Of a stretch of 64,000 nucleotides of DNA, positions 29,925 through 41,761 are shown piece after piece. Both the position numbers and the translations under genes were made by a program. Source of the DNA: Macrothele yani. Lineage: Eukaryota; Arthropoda; Arachnida; Araneae; Macrothelidae. Positions within the stretch are counted from its first letter, which is position 1; every line of letters starts with the position of its first letter. The DNA is taken from the NCBI GenBank assembly GCA_039090855.1, contig CM077022.1:72564971-72628970 (forward strand), in the 5' to 3' direction. Under the pieces are notes generated by a model that searched no databases, was not told the origin of the DNA, and saw only the letters and a list, made by a program, of their open reading frames with translations.

Positions 29925-31134
29925 CACTGAATGGGCACTTTATTATGACCACCCCCTCAGTACTTCGTTGGGCCACCTTTTGCCTTTAATACTGCGTCGA
30001 TTCTTCGTGGCATGGACTCAACGAGATGTTGATAGGTGGTTTGTGGAATCTGAGACCATGCTTGATGAATAGCACTTTTCAGGAGTGTGAGATTGCAGGG
30101 TTGTGGATCCAGCTGTCTGATGGCTCGTTCAACTTCATTACACAAATTCTCAATGGTGTTGAGATCTGGAGATTGTGGGGGCCACCTAAGCAAAGTAAAC
30201 TCACTGGCATGTTCCTGAAACCAATCCTGTACAATACGAGCACTATGGCAGGACGCATTATCTTGTTGAAAGTAGCCATCGCCATTGGGATAAACCATCC
30301 ACATGACAGAATGCACTTGGTCCGCAACGATGTTTCGACATGATGTGCCAGTCAGACGTTGATCAACACGAATTAAAGGAACCAAAGCATGCCAGGAAAA
30401 CATTCCCCAAACCATAACGTTGACTCCACCAGCTTGAAGGGTTGTAGCAATGCATTTGGGGTCCATGCTTTCGTGCTGTTTCCGCCAAATTCTCACTCGG
30501 CCAACTGAAAACGTGATTCATCGGACCACATAATTTGTTTCCAATTATAGACTGCCCAATTCTTGTGCTCCTGTGCGAACTGGAGACGTTTTCTCTTGTT
30601 AACTGCTGACAGCAAAGGTGTTCGAACAGGCCTTCGGCTGCCATATCCCATCCGATGCACTGTACGGCGAACTGTGCTTGCAGAGATCATTTGAGGGGGG
30701 ATCCTTGATTAAGATGGTCTGTAATTTGCTGCACTGTTGCCCTTCTGTTGTCTATTACCAGTCTGGATACTCTCCGTTCCGCCCAAGCAGTCACTAGTCG
30801 ATGACGACCACACGTTGCACGTAGAGACCCAGTTTTTTGGCTGACAGTCCAGTCTTTAAACACTTTAACAACAGCTGCTCTGGAACATTTCACGAATGCG
30901 GCGGTCTCGGTGATACTCGCTTTTTGGCTCCGAGCTCCTACAATCATCCCACGTTGAAAGTCCGTCAAATCGCATTTTTTACACATCTCGTCACCCAAAA
31001 ATCACCACTACTACTGTCGCAAGCACTAAGCTTTCCCTTTTTATACTAGCCTTGCCCTCTGGCGGCAACAGCGTGCAGCCATAACTCATTTGCTTAAAAC
31101 TGTCAGGTGGTCATAATAAAGTGGCCACCCAGTG
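29925..31134 (-). mobile_element. Tc1-like transposon H, full length
   Basis: Inverted repeats CACTGAATGGGCACTTTATT (left) and its near complement AATAAAGTGGCCACCCAGTG (right), then GACCACC inside. TA flanks both ends. Length is 1210 bp. This is one of the best preserved Tc1 copies here. Confidence 0.92.
29957..30998 (-). pseudogene. Tc1-like (DD34E) transposase H, two frame breaks
   Basis: Three consecutive ORFs nearly rebuild a ~340-residue protein. 30687-30998: DLTDFQRGMIVGARSQKASI and FVKCSRAAVVKVFKDW (first HTH), RRATVQQITDHLNQG. 30493-30690: second HTH (STVRRTVHRMGYGSRRPVRT) and IMWSDESRF (first D). 29957-30496: LQAGGVNVMVWGMFSWHALV, FQQDNASCHSARIV (second D) and SPDLNTIENLCNEV (E, with T and N replacing the usual P and H). 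The C-terminus is SMPRRIDAVLKAKGGPTKY. The breaks lie near 30690 and 30495. Confidence 0.88.
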
Positions 31135-32774
31135 TATAAAATAAAAAAAATTGTGATTATATGTATGCAATCAGTCAACAAGTTTTAGCCCCCTCGAAAT
31201 ATGTATCCCCCCCCCCCCCCGGAAGAAACTCCCTAAATGCAACACTGCGGACTAGTTCCTGAGTATCCCATTCATTTCATTCTACCCTTCCAAAAACGAA
31301 AGAAAGAAAATAAAGGAGCCCCTGTTGGTCTTATTTTCTCGTTAAATATGCACGAACGCTCTCAATCTAGCTAATAATAGAATTGTTCAAACTCTCCCGT
31401 ACGTTAGAGGAAGTAAGAACTCTATTCTCATTTATACTTCTTACCTGGATGTATAAGAAGTCACAGTGACTTTCTTTCGCAGCAGAACAGGATCTGTGAA
31501 GGTCTTGTTAGGTTCGTTCACGTAATGTCTGCCCTGCGGGAAGGGGAACCATAGGGGACGTCAACGATTTTGCGAAAGCGTTCAAGGACATCACTTTTTA
31601 GCTTACAAGGAAACATGGTCACTTTCTTCACTTTGCTGCTGCAGAACAGCAGCTAGATTATTTTGTGTTACCGAAAGCTTCTGATTTACTCACTCTCAGT
31701 TTCAGCGACGACATCGAAACTTTCTGAGTAAATTTATTTCCATCGGATAGCCTCTATACTTGATAACTAACGCATTTTCTAAAAAGTAAGTCTCTTTTTC
31801 TTATGTTGCTCTGCAGATGACATAAAAAAAATTAAATTATGTGTTTCTTAAGGATGATACAGCAGTGGCACTCAGGAAGCGTTGAGCCCTCGGAAGTTAA
31901 AACTCAAGCCATCCTGTGGTAAGTTGTACTGACTGGGTGTATATATGGCATTCTAAAAAAAAAACAAAAAAAAAACGAAACAGTAGTTCTTTTAAAAAGC
32001 ACTTATGCTGATGGGCCGCTTATTAGATAAAAATCACTTTTTAAAGCTTTAAAACCAAGCATTGTTTGCCCACGACTGGCATTTCCTAAACAAAATTTAA
32101 CAAATATCGCATTTTTCAATCCAGTTTTAAAATTCTTGTCTCGAAAAGTTGTTTTAAAATTCTTTGAGCTTAAGCGGTATCGGGTCATCGACAGTAAGCA
32201 TAGAAACATTTTTTATGTGCAAATAACTTTAAATAAAATTATTAATTTTTTTGCCAAAAAAACTTACCAGGAAAGCAATGCAATTAAAAGTAGATTCTTA
32301 AAATTTCCAATAAATATCTCATGACATATTTTTAGCTAAAGAGAGAGAGGAAGACAGCACACTTTTTTTATATTTTTGCGCATCTTACTATTTGTTTAAA
32401 AAATTTCGTGATGACTTTTTTTCCGAAGATGTACCACGATTTTCGGGCTAAGCGCTCCATCAACGTAAGAGTCGCGCCTGGTCAAAACAAATTCGTTATA
32501 AAACCGCACCCCAAAATTCTGTGGTCTCTAACCAGTAAGACCCCTGTAAGTTTCCCCTTCGCGGGAGTGCGGAGGAGGTGGTCTGATGACGTCAGCTGTC
32601 ATACGAACTAACTAGTTTAGTACACCGAAGGCAAAGCATTCGCAAATGTCATTTGACTCTTGTTCAAAGCGCTGTTTTTTTCTGCTTCTAGAATAATTTT
32701 AGTGTGTATATAGTGAGTGGAATAGCTCAGTATGTTTGCAAATCGTTTATTCTTTCGAGATCTCTTCAAGTTCC
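31135..32774. other. No recognisable gene
   Basis: AT-rich with a poly-C run near 31207-31220. Short ORFs (32003-32209, 32408-32611) show no motif. Confidence 0.3.
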
Positions 32775-34015
32775 TGCACTGTTGCAGACTGCAAGAATAG
32801 ATACAGATATACCAAAGGATCCCAATTACATACCATAGATTCCCCAAAGTGACTAAGCTCTGCAGGTTATGAAAATCACGTTGTAAACGAGGTGATGCTT
32901 TTTTTCTTTTTTTAAATCCAGAATCAAGGGCATATAGATGGAGATGGGGGGGGGGGTCACGGCTTCAGCAAAAACACTTTAAAGAATATAGTTTTTTGCG
33001 GAAACTTTACATGAATAAAGAAATAGCCAGGGTTTTTTTTTTTTTGCGGCAGCTTTAAAAGAAGTATTAAAAAGAAAAGCAATTTTTGGTTGTTGTTTTT
33101 TCCAACATTTAAATTTATAAAAACTGGATGACGGGAAAGCAGTTATTTTAGAGGGCCTGGTGCTCCATTTCATATCCATAGCAAAGGTTCCAATGAATAT
33201 CAGTTCAATGAATGAAAACGTTTTATCAATGAGGATAAGGTGTTATGAATTACAGTTTTTTGCATGCCTACTTGAGAATATAATGAATTAAAAGTTGTTG
33301 TTCTTTCGATATATGCAGAGATCTGTGTCGTTTTTTTTTCTTTTTTTTTTGTAACAGAGTCAAGAGAAAAATTTTTACTAAGTGTAAAACATTGTGACAT
33401 TATGTGTTTTTTATATTCAAAAGTAAATAATTTATGCTTTTTTTTTTTTTGGTGCCGTGATATTTAATTGTTACTTATTTATTTGCTTACTTATGTTCTG
33501 TATTTTCGTGCAATTCGGAAAATTTCATTAGACACTCTCACAGAAGTTACGTGTTTTGTAGGCCTGATCGCGAAGCGTTTCAAAGAGTCTGGCCTTAGTT
33601 CTCTATAAGAATAAAATTTGCATGACATGTTCAACTTTTACGTAACTGTTTTGTGGTATTTTCTATTAGTATAAAACAAGGGCAATTGTTTCAATTCTAA
33701 CGTGCAGATTTGTGTTACACGCAGTAAAGCGCAATAATTTTAGTCTTACGCAAAACACCTGTAGGTTCCAAGGAATTTTAATTATTAAAATGCCTATAAC
33801 CTAATTAATAATATGGAATTTAAAAAATAACTAATTGAGTGCTAATAGACTTTCGCAAAAGGGTCTAGAAGAAATTTTTGCGGGGCGCTCCGAGATTTTC
33901 CGGTACGCCACTGTCCAAAATGCTACTATTTGCTCCAAACATTTTGCTGAAGGCGACTGTGAAAGGGATATGTAAAAGTGAACTAGTGGGGTTGCCGCCA
34001 AAAAAAGCATTCAGC
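32775..34015 (+). pseudogene. Split THAP-domain relic (two exon-like pieces)
   Basis: Piece 1 (32775-32865) reads CTVADCKNRYRYTKGSQLH, the first Cys pair and early strand of a THAP zinc finger. It ends at CTCTGCAG before a GT (candidate donor at 32866). Piece 2 (33914-34015) reads NATICSKHFAEGDCERDM, the C..H half of the C2CH finger. After in-frame stops come words like SELVGLPPKKAFS in another frame. The expected FPKD motif in piece 1 is degraded (DSPK) and frameshifted. THAP domains occur in host DNA-binding proteins and in P-element-type transposases. Which this was cannot be told, and no catalytic domain follows. Confidence 0.55.
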
Positions 34016-34210
34016 GGATGTTCCTCCCAATTCACGGCGAACATGAAATTAAAAAAAAAATGAAAACTATTACGAGAAAGGTATCAGAGGCAATGAAAAA
34101 AAAATCCTCTAAAATTCAGCCGAGACATGAAACTTTTCATGAAAACATGTGGTATGATTCGAATGAGGCACATCAATTCGCAGCTGAAAGAGAAAGAATT
34201 TTTTTTTAGA

Positions 34211-35820
34211 AAACTCAAGCTTCTGAATATAACTACATGAAGAAAGGAATTATTTTCTTTTTTTTTCAAATTTGTTATTTCTCACATTTGTTCAATGGCG
34301 CCCCGAGGATTTCTTTATATGGTGGCCAAAAATATTGAAGATGCAAATGAAAATACACCAGAGAAAACATCTCCCAAAATACTGGGAAGGGATAAAAATA
34401 TCTCCGCCATATTAAAGTATTTCCAATGATTCATAAAATATATATTTAAAATTACATACAAATATATTTAAAAATACGCAGCCAATAACGAAGAACGAAG
34501 GACCAAGTGATACCGGGTCCCTGTGCCAATCCAACTGAGAAACGCCAAAGCATTTGTTTATTTACAGAAGTTTCCATAAGAAATCTTTAGATTTTTCTCT
34601 GAGAGCATGTTGATACTTAGTGATAATCAAATTCGGAGACAAATAATTAGGAATTCATTTACTACAGAACTAAATATACGAAGTGATTACGCGAACGCAT
34701 TGCTTCTACCAACAAACTGCCTGTATGTCAATTAAATAGACAGCAGACAACTCTCGTGTTCGCTGCTTCTCTTGTAAGGCAGGCGACGTCAGAAGAGGGA
34801 ATGCTGTGCAGGAAAGCTCATCCCGTATGAGCAAACCTAGTTGTCTATTAACCTTGGTCTCTTAATCATCGATGTATGAGCTTCGACAGATGTTATCGTA
34901 ACACTTTTGGATCACTCTCCGAAATGTTCGCATACTTTTCTTATTTTCCTATAATTTCATACAAACTTTTAAGTTATTTTTTGGTAATTTAATTAGCTAA
35001 TATAAAAGTTAAACGGATAATGGCATTAAAAAACACGAGTATTGTTTCTTTATTACCGCACTGTCAAAAAAAAAAAAAAAAAAAAACTACTTAAAAATGA
35101 GAACCGGAAACTACTCGGGGTTTTTTTTTAAGTACAATCGTATCGTAAACGAGTACATGACATGCTCAAATATAAGTAACCATACGTATATAACTGCGTC
35201 AATAAATATATTCTCGTATTACTTCATTTTAGATATTATAGATTTCAAGAGAAATTGTTTAATAAATGTGTAAAGTGACACACATAAATAATTAGTACAA
35301 CAAAGTCACTGATCACAAGTAATTTAATTATGCATAAAGTATCTTTGTGTATGTTTTTACATTAACTATATTTGTGTCAATCTCATAAATAATTGTCGCT
35401 TCATCAGTATATTTGTCTTAAAATTTTGCGGTCCGTTTGGCCAGCATGTGACAACGAGTACATACTTGCCAAATTTTACGGATTTCTGCTTAATTTTACC
35501 GATTTACGGATAGAAGTCATTTTTTACGGATTTTTTTAATATTTCGATTGCTCAATCGAAATATTTCAATCCCCTGCAACCATCCACTAAGATTTTCTAC
35601 CGGACCTTACGAACGCTGTGTTACGCGATGATGTCATCTTTGACTCGCCGGCTTCGTGCGGAGCCATGAAGTATAACGATGGCTCCGCTTCGTGACGTCG
35701 TGCGGTAGCTCTCTCTCCACGGGAGTGCTCAGGTGACGTGTCGACCAGAGTTCTCCAAAATGCGTAATTATGCGTCTAGTACGCATCGAAGAGTGGTTTA
35801 CGCATCGAAATTTTACCAAA
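34211..35820. other. No recognisable gene
   Basis: AT-rich with a poly-A run near 35067-35086. No supported ORF, tRNA or repeat matched elsewhere. Confidence 0.3.
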
Positions 35821-36070
35821 ACGTAAAAATACGCATCGGGAATTTTTCTCGACGCGTAAAAATACGCATCGGGAATTTTTCTCGACGCGTAAAAATACGC
35901 ATCGGGAATTTTTCTCGACGCGTAAAAGTACGCGTGGGGAATTTTTCTCTGCGCGTAAAAATACGCATCGAGAATTTTCTCAACGTGTAAAAATACGCAT
36001 CTTGAATTTTCCTCGGCGCGTAAAACTACGCATCAAAGAATTTTATCAGTTCGTAAAAATACGCATCGGG
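35821..36070 (+). repeat. 33-bp minisatellite, about eight units
   Basis: The unit GCGTAAAAATACGCATCGGG plus AATTTTTCTCGAC is nearly identical in the first three copies and progressively diverged afterwards. A 33-base period keeps the frame, so an 85-codon ORF (35733-35990) reads repeats of RVKIRIGNFSR. No initiation context or homologue supports real translation. Confidence 0.92.
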
Positions 36071-36071
36071 A

Positions 36072-36640
36072 AGGTATTTCATCTTTCAGAGACGGAAGTA
36101 AACGAAATAAAGATTTTTTCTGTAATCGTAATTTCTTTTTCCTGTGATGGTGCCTTTGTGCAGTACTGTTGTTATATATCATTTTATTCCATAAATATTG
36201 GTATTTCAGTATGAAAATGGAGGACAAATTTCCAAAAACACGGAAATTCGACGGCGAAAAAATTTCGCTGTAATCTTCAAGCATGAGAGTGCGACGGCTT
36301 AGAGGAATTTCTCCTTTTCCGTCAGAATTTGGGTTATCCTCGAGATCGATGCATAACTGAACAGAAATTTTGGGGTAATTAGTAGTGGTGGAGGATGTTT
36401 TCCGCCTGAAACTTTCTAAACTTTCGAAAGAGGAAGTTTCGTCTTTCAAAACTTTTGAAAACGGAAGTTAGACGCAGTGAAGATTTCTCCCGTAATCGTA
36501 TTTTTATTTTCACGTGATGTTTTCTCTGCCTAGTATTGTTGTCAAATATCATTTTATTTCATAAAAAATTGTATTTCAACTTGAAAATGGGGGAAATGTC
36601 CGAAAACGGAAATCGGGCATAGCAAAGATTTCCCCGTAGC
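36072..36640 (+). repeat. Diverged tandem duplication, period ~368 bp
   Basis: 36072-36275 and 36440-36640 share the order GTAATCGTAATTTC/GTAATCGTATTTTT, CATTTTATTCCATAAA/CATTTTATTTCATAAA, and TATGAAAATGGAGGA/TTGAAAATGGGGGA. Divergence suggests an old event. Confidence 0.6.
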
Positions 36641-37261
36641 TGCAATCCCCCCCCCCAACGATGATCAGAACATGTATCCTGTATTCTTAAATAATACCCC
36701 CCCCCCCCTTCCCGAAAACCGAAAGTGATGAAGCTGAATTTTTTTTAAATATTGATGCATGGTGATCAAAACCATTTATATTTTCAAAATTACACTATTC
36801 ATCTTTTATCTAAAATAGTGAAAGCTGTCATGCATTCATGATGGATAAAATTGTCATCCAAGGGCATTAAAAAAATGACGATAAAGAAATGGGAAGGGAA
36901 ACAAAGATATCAGCAAATACAAATTTTAATTTAGTATTGAAACATTACAGGTTTGCGAGGCTAACATTGAGCAAAATTAAGATTTTACTTTATGGTTTTT
37001 CAAATTATTATTTTAAACACAGATAATACTAGTTTAGTTATTGTGGCATATGCAGAGATTTTTACTGCATATTTATTAATATAATTATGTTTTGTTTTGT
37101 GGTAAATGGCGTTCGCGCAAAAGTTTTACTGATGCACATTTTCCAAAGTTGGCAAGTATGCGAGTATATTTATTATCCCAGATGTGCCGTCGAATAATAT
37201 ACTTTCAGTTGATTCTACGTATCAATGAGTATGCATGAAGCACACGTATTCCAAATTTGAA
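36641..37261. other. No recognisable gene
   Basis: Two poly-C runs (near 36644 and 36699), otherwise AT-rich with no supported feature. Confidence 0.3.
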
Positions 37262-37440
37262 ATCGAGCAGCAGATGGCTTAGTGGTTAGAGATTCAGAAT
37301 ACTGATGGAGGGTCTCTGGGTTCAAACCTAGCCTGGTAGTGTGAATTTCTAATAATCGCTGAATATCGGACGAGCACGTTAAGTGACGACCCCCGGGTAG
37401 GAATCCCCTGGTTAAAGTTCCTATGATTTCCCCTCTGCTT
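37262..37440 (+). mobile_element. tRNA-derived SINE, family 5
   Basis: tRNA-like head with GATGGCTTAGTGGTTAGAGA (A-box-like) and CTGGGTTCAAACCTAGCCTG (B-box-like). The tail has AATCGCTGAATATCGGACGA and GCACGTTAAGTGACGACCCC. A related tail occurs at 56660-56710. Confidence 0.6.
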
Positions 37441-37516
37441 TCTATGTCCAAAATCGTATGGTGGCGCCATCTAGTGTGCTATCTCTCACACACTTCCTGT
37501 CAGAATCGCTAGATTC

Positions 37517-37577
37517 TCTCTAACTTCCTTCAGTTTCTGTACCCTGCCCGAAAGGGCTCAGAAACTGAATGAAGTTA
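37517..37577. repeat. 19-bp inverted repeat, one mismatch
   Basis: TAACTTCCTTCAGTTTCTG and CAGAAACTGAATGAAGTTA flank about 20 bases. Confidence 0.75.
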
Positions 37578-37605
37578 GATCACACATATTTGAAATATAT
37601 GGATT

Positions 37606-37644
37606 TTTTTGAGTACATATATTTCAAATATATGTACTCAAAAA
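37606..37644. repeat. Perfect 19-bp palindrome with single-base centre
   Basis: Arms TTTTTGAGTACATATATTT and its exact complement around C37625. Shorter GAGTACAT/ATGTACTC words recur to about 37800, giving a cluster of nested inverted words. Confidence 0.9.
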
Positions 37645-37939
37645 TGAGTACATAGTACAAATAATAAATAATAATAGTATAAAAATGAGTACAGAGTATT
37701 TTTTTAGTACATGAGTACATATGTACTCAAAAATGAGTTTCCAATTAGAAATACCAGATATACTCACAATTGATGCCCTGTGTGTACTCAAAAATGTGTA
37801 CGTGTCTTTCTCGAAAATGAGACACAAGTACTCGGAGCTATTATAAGCCCAGAATGTACTCTAAAACTAGTAAATTTTGCTTATTTCTAAGTACCAATTT
37901 TTAACAGTGCGTTATACCACGTGTTTGGTAAAAAAGATC

Positions 37940-38350
37940 GTGCTTATGTTATCGGTTTGTCCGTCCGTCGGTAGACACCATATCTAAGCAACTATTAGTC
38001 CGATTTGAAAAATTATTTTTGCATTAGGAAGCTTTAAATGTGAGAATGATATTCCTTTCATTCCGTTTTTTGCTTGTTTGTTTGTTTGTTTTTATCGATG
38101 CACAACTTCGCCGCTAAAGGGCGTAAATGCAGTTGATATCGAATTCAAAATACATTTTATTCCATATATTTGCTTCTAAATATCCGATTGAAAAAATTCC
38201 TTCTTCCTTTCGATGCCATTTATAACGAAGACTATTTTAGGCACAGTTTCTTTTACAAGTAATGCATAGTTTTCCCGCTAGGGGCGTAAAGAAAGATTGC
38301 GTTTTCCCCGATATCTCTGCTTCTGAAAGTCCGATTTTCAAAAATTCTTC
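37940..38350 (-). repeat. ~150-bp degenerate repeat, reverse orientation
   Basis: Reversed units of the 1-465 family: CGCTAGGGGCGTAAAGAAAG and CCCCGATATCTCTGCTTCTG near 38277-38325, and a more diverged unit with GCTAAAGGGCGTAAATGCAG at 38113. Confidence 0.7.
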
Positions 38351-38352
38351 CT

Positions 38353-38999
38353 GATAGCGCCCGGGTATGCTAACCACTACACTACCCAGAACGACCAAGT
38401 CTCAAGTTTCCGATTAATTTGAATATAACCATCACAGGATTCGCCAGTCGAAGTAACCGACAATCATGTTTAGCGAATCTGAAGGTTAAGAATCCAGACC
38501 CGTGATTGCCCGGAGGAGCAGATAAATCAGGAATGAAATACGGGATTACACCATGTAATACAAATTTTGAAGATGACAATCCGTTTTTTGGTGTAAATAT
38601 GACAAGGATGGTGAGTCAGATAATATCGGTCGTTCTGGGTGGTGTAGTGGTTAGCATACCCGGGCGCTATCTGGGAGACGCGGTTTCGATTCCCGCTCCA
38701 GGACGACGAAATTTTCAAGTTTTCGGATATTATCTGACTTACCATCCTTGTCATATGTGCATCAGAAAACGGATTGTCATCTTCAAAATTTGTATTATAC
38801 GGTGTAATCCCGTATTTCATTTATGATTTATCTGCTCCTCCGGGCAATCACGGGTCTGGATTCTTAACCTCCGGATTCGCTAAACATGAATGCCGGTTGC
38901 TTCGACTAGCGAATCCTGTGATGGTTATATTCATATTAGTCGGAAACTTGAGACTTGGTCGTTCTGGGTGGTGTAGTGGTTAGCATACCCGGGCGCTAT
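38353..38999. repeat. Large inverted repeat: ~273-bp arms around a tRNA-like head
   Basis: Left arm 38353-38627, right arm 38728-38999, mirror images by eye at about 90 percent. Shared words include GGAGGAGCAGATAAATCA, GATGACAATCCGTTTT and the reversed GGTTAGCATACCCGGGCGC. The ~100-bp centre holds a tRNA-like head. The whole could form a large cruciform. Confidence 0.85.
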
Positions 39000-39160
39000 C
39001 TGGGAGACGCGGATTCGTTTTTCGCTCCAGGACTACGAAATTTTCAAGTTTTCGGATATTATCTGACTTACCATCCTTGTCCTATTTACACCAAAAAACG
39101 GATTGTCATCTTCAAAATTTGTATTATATGGCGTAATCCCGTATTGCATTCATGATTCAA
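38628..39160 (+). repeat. tRNA-head repeat, family 4, two direct units
   Basis: Heads at 38628-38710 and 38957-39035 (TCGTTCTGGGTGGTGTAGTG, GTTAGCATACCCGGGCGC, CGATTCCCGCTCCAGGAC in the first). Each is followed by GATATTATCTGACTTACCAT. The outer ends TCGTTCTGG and CCAGGACGA could pair as an acceptor stem. The tRNA-like fold is imperfect, and neighbouring repeats argue for a SINE-like family rather than a working tRNA gene. Confidence 0.7.
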
Positions 39161-39393
39161 TAAGAAATTACTTTCTACTGGAAATTTCCGCTTTTTCTAC
39201 TGAAAATTCCCAACGTTTTCTCAATTTTTACTACATACACATGCATCCAGAAGTTCTACAGAAAAATTAACAATTAGAGTTAGTGTTATAACAAAAATCT
39301 CTGTAGTACCCTCCAAGAACATAAAGGGCATGGTCCAATTTCCAGGGAAGGACAGATGCCCCCCTTTTTCCCCCTTTATATAGGCGTCCATGG

Positions 39394-39735
39394 TCATGGA
39401 GAGATGCCAGGAAAGATAAGAAGAGGAACTTGTGGATCAATAAATGACAAGAGATGATGACACCATGATCATAGTTAAATCCCTGAAATAGCAATGGGCT
39501 GGATATATTGCTAGAAGAACAGACCATCGATGGGCAACTGAAATATTAGACTGGATACCAAGGGACAAGAAAAAAATCCAGAAGAATACTACGTGGGTGA
39601 TGGGTGGATAAAATTCGAAAGCGTGATGAAATAACATGAAGGAGACTGGCTCAAGACAGACAGTAAGTTGTGGCAGAAACTTGGGGAGACCTTCATCCAG
39701 CAGTGGCTTTATAAAGGTTGATGATGATGACGATA
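39394..39735 (+). pseudogene. 3' fragment of the RTE LINE
   Basis: Matches the last ~95 codons of the intact copy at 484-3438, with frameshifts. Words corresponding to RTDHRW, EILDWIPRDKK and LWQKLGETFIQQW are readable in pieces, followed by the same TGATGATGATGA-type tail at 39721. It is severely 5'-truncated, as is usual for LINE insertions. Confidence 0.85.
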
Positions 39736-40420
39736 GTTAATTAGCAATCTTACTCATGAAATACACTTCATGACCAGGCGCATACCTGCTTTGCAAAGTT
39801 TTTCGATCTACACCATTTGCACCTCTCCGCTTCCTTTGATATAATTCATCATTTATAGTTTTAGCTTGAAATTGTCTTCGAATAAGATTCAGATGCCTAC
39901 AGGGGGATTCAAAAAGGACTTTAAAACTTTGAAAGCGTATAGAAATTAATTCAGAATACTCACAAAATTTTTGGAGTCATTAATCTGTAGCAAAACACAT
40001 CCAGTTGTACCTCACGTAGTGCCATAGCATCAAATTCCATAACCGGGACCGTTAGCAGCATGCACTTCAAAATGGCTGCTTCGACAGGTGCGGAGCTTAT
40101 TCGCTGTTTGTTTTGGTTTGAAGAAACAAAATCTGAGACAACTGTTCAACGGAAATTTCGCACCCGGTAACGTAGGAATCCTCCCACTAGACCTACAATT
40201 TGCTCTTGGCATAAGAATCTTGTTGAGACTGGTTGTTCTGTTCGCCATGAGAAATTCCCTGGTCACTCGCGCGTTTCTGCTGCTCTCGTGGAACAAGTGA
40301 GGACAGCTTCGTTCGTAGTCCCACGAAATCAACGCGACGTGCGTCTCGTGAAGTGGGTATTTCACAAACGTTTGACCAGTGTTACGAAAACGATTGCCCT
40401 TAAAACCTTACGGGTTTGCA

Positions 40421-40855
40421 GAGGGCGAGTCGAAAGTTTTGCAATATTTGGATCACTTTATGTCTTCATACATACCTTTACGACGAAAGCTGACTAGCAT
40501 TCAAAGTATAGGCCATCGTGTTGCACCGTCTTTAGCCATCTGTCTGCCAGTTCTTCGATTCTACAGAGGGGGAGTCGAAAGTTTTGCAATATTTGGATCA
40601 CTTTATGTCTTCATACGTGCCTTTACGACGAAAGCTGACTAGCATTCAAAGTATAGGCCATCGTGTTGCACCGTCTTTAGCCATCTGCCTGCCAGTTCTT
40701 CGATTCTACAGAGGGTGAGTCGAAAGTTTTGCAATATTTGGATCACTTTATGTCTTCATACGTACCTTTACGACGAAATCATACTAGCATTCAAGGTATA
40801 GGTCATCGTGTTGCACCGTCTTCAGCCATCTGTCTGCCAGTTCTTCGATTCCGCG
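40421..40855 (+). repeat. 145-bp tandem triplication of the mariner E terminus
   Basis: Units begin at 40421, 40566 and 40711, exactly 145 bp apart. Each opens with the inverted-repeat sequence GAGGGNGAGTCGAAAGTTTT. The third runs on into the transposase. The first two are almost identical. Confidence 0.95.
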
Positions 40856-40915
40856 GCGGTACCAGTTCTTGTCCTTCGAGGGGAAAAACTCCTTCACCCC
40901 AGCTGACACCTCTTC

Positions 40916-41761
40916 CTAGTTGTTGAAGTGCCGCCCGCGAAGGAAGTGGGCCATGGACCGGGACAAGTAATAAAACGACGGAGTGAGGTCTGGACTATAT
41001 GCTGGGTGTGGCATCAGTTCGATGCCCTCAAGTTCCTTGAGTTTTGCCCGGGTCGTTTGCGCGGTATGAAGTCGAGCGTGTAGGAGAGCGCGCTTTCTGC
41101 TCACCAGTGCCGGGTACTTCTCCTCCAAAACGGCATACATCCGCTCCAGCTGTTCAAAGTAGAGGTTGGTATTGATGATCCGATCGTCTGGAACAAATTC
41201 GTAATGGATTATCCCCCAGAAATTCCACCAGACGCAGAGCATCACCTTGTGCTCGAAGCGCCCACATTTGGTAACAGGTTCAGGAAGCTGGCCAGGGCTC
41301 AACCACTGCCGTTGTGTGTTCGGATTACAGAAATAGATCCACTTTTCATCGCACGTAACAGTTCTCTTGATGAAACGTACATCGCGCTGGTTTTCTAGAA
41401 GTTTCGTGCACACTTCCACTCAGCGGTTTGCTTCTGCTGGCGTCAGTTCGTGAGGGAAAATGCGGCAGCTCCTGTACACCTTGCCGAGGTCCTGAAGGCG
41501 ACGATCCACGGTGGTCTGTGATATTCCCAGCTCACCTGATAATCTCCGAGTGTTGGTTGTCGGATTTGCCTCTACAGTATGACGCACGGCCTGCGAATCC
41601 ACGGTTCGCGGCCTACCTGACCTTGGCTGATGGTCAAGGTTTCTGACACCTGAGCGAAATTTGCTTGAATCATCTGGTTTCGGTGCTGTGGTCGACGGAG
41701 CCTTCCCCTTCCGCATGACAAATGCTTCGTGTTGCTTGAGCAGCCTTATGACCGAGTTCAA
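40916..41761 (-). pseudogene. Mariner transposase E, damaged catalytic core
   Basis: 41420-41761: N-terminal part with SVIRLLKQHEAFVMRKGKAP and the second HTH (TRRLSGELGISQTTVDRRLQ, DLGKVYR). The next frame (40916-41419) has RTVTCDEKWIYFCNPNTQRQ (first D), ERMYAVLEEKYPALVSRKRA, then a deletion that removes the second Asp (LLHARLHTAQ instead of a LLHDNARPH-type motif), and PAYSPDLTPSFYYLSRSMAH, where the third-D neighbourhood has changed. It is inactive by loss of catalytic residues. Confidence 0.85.
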
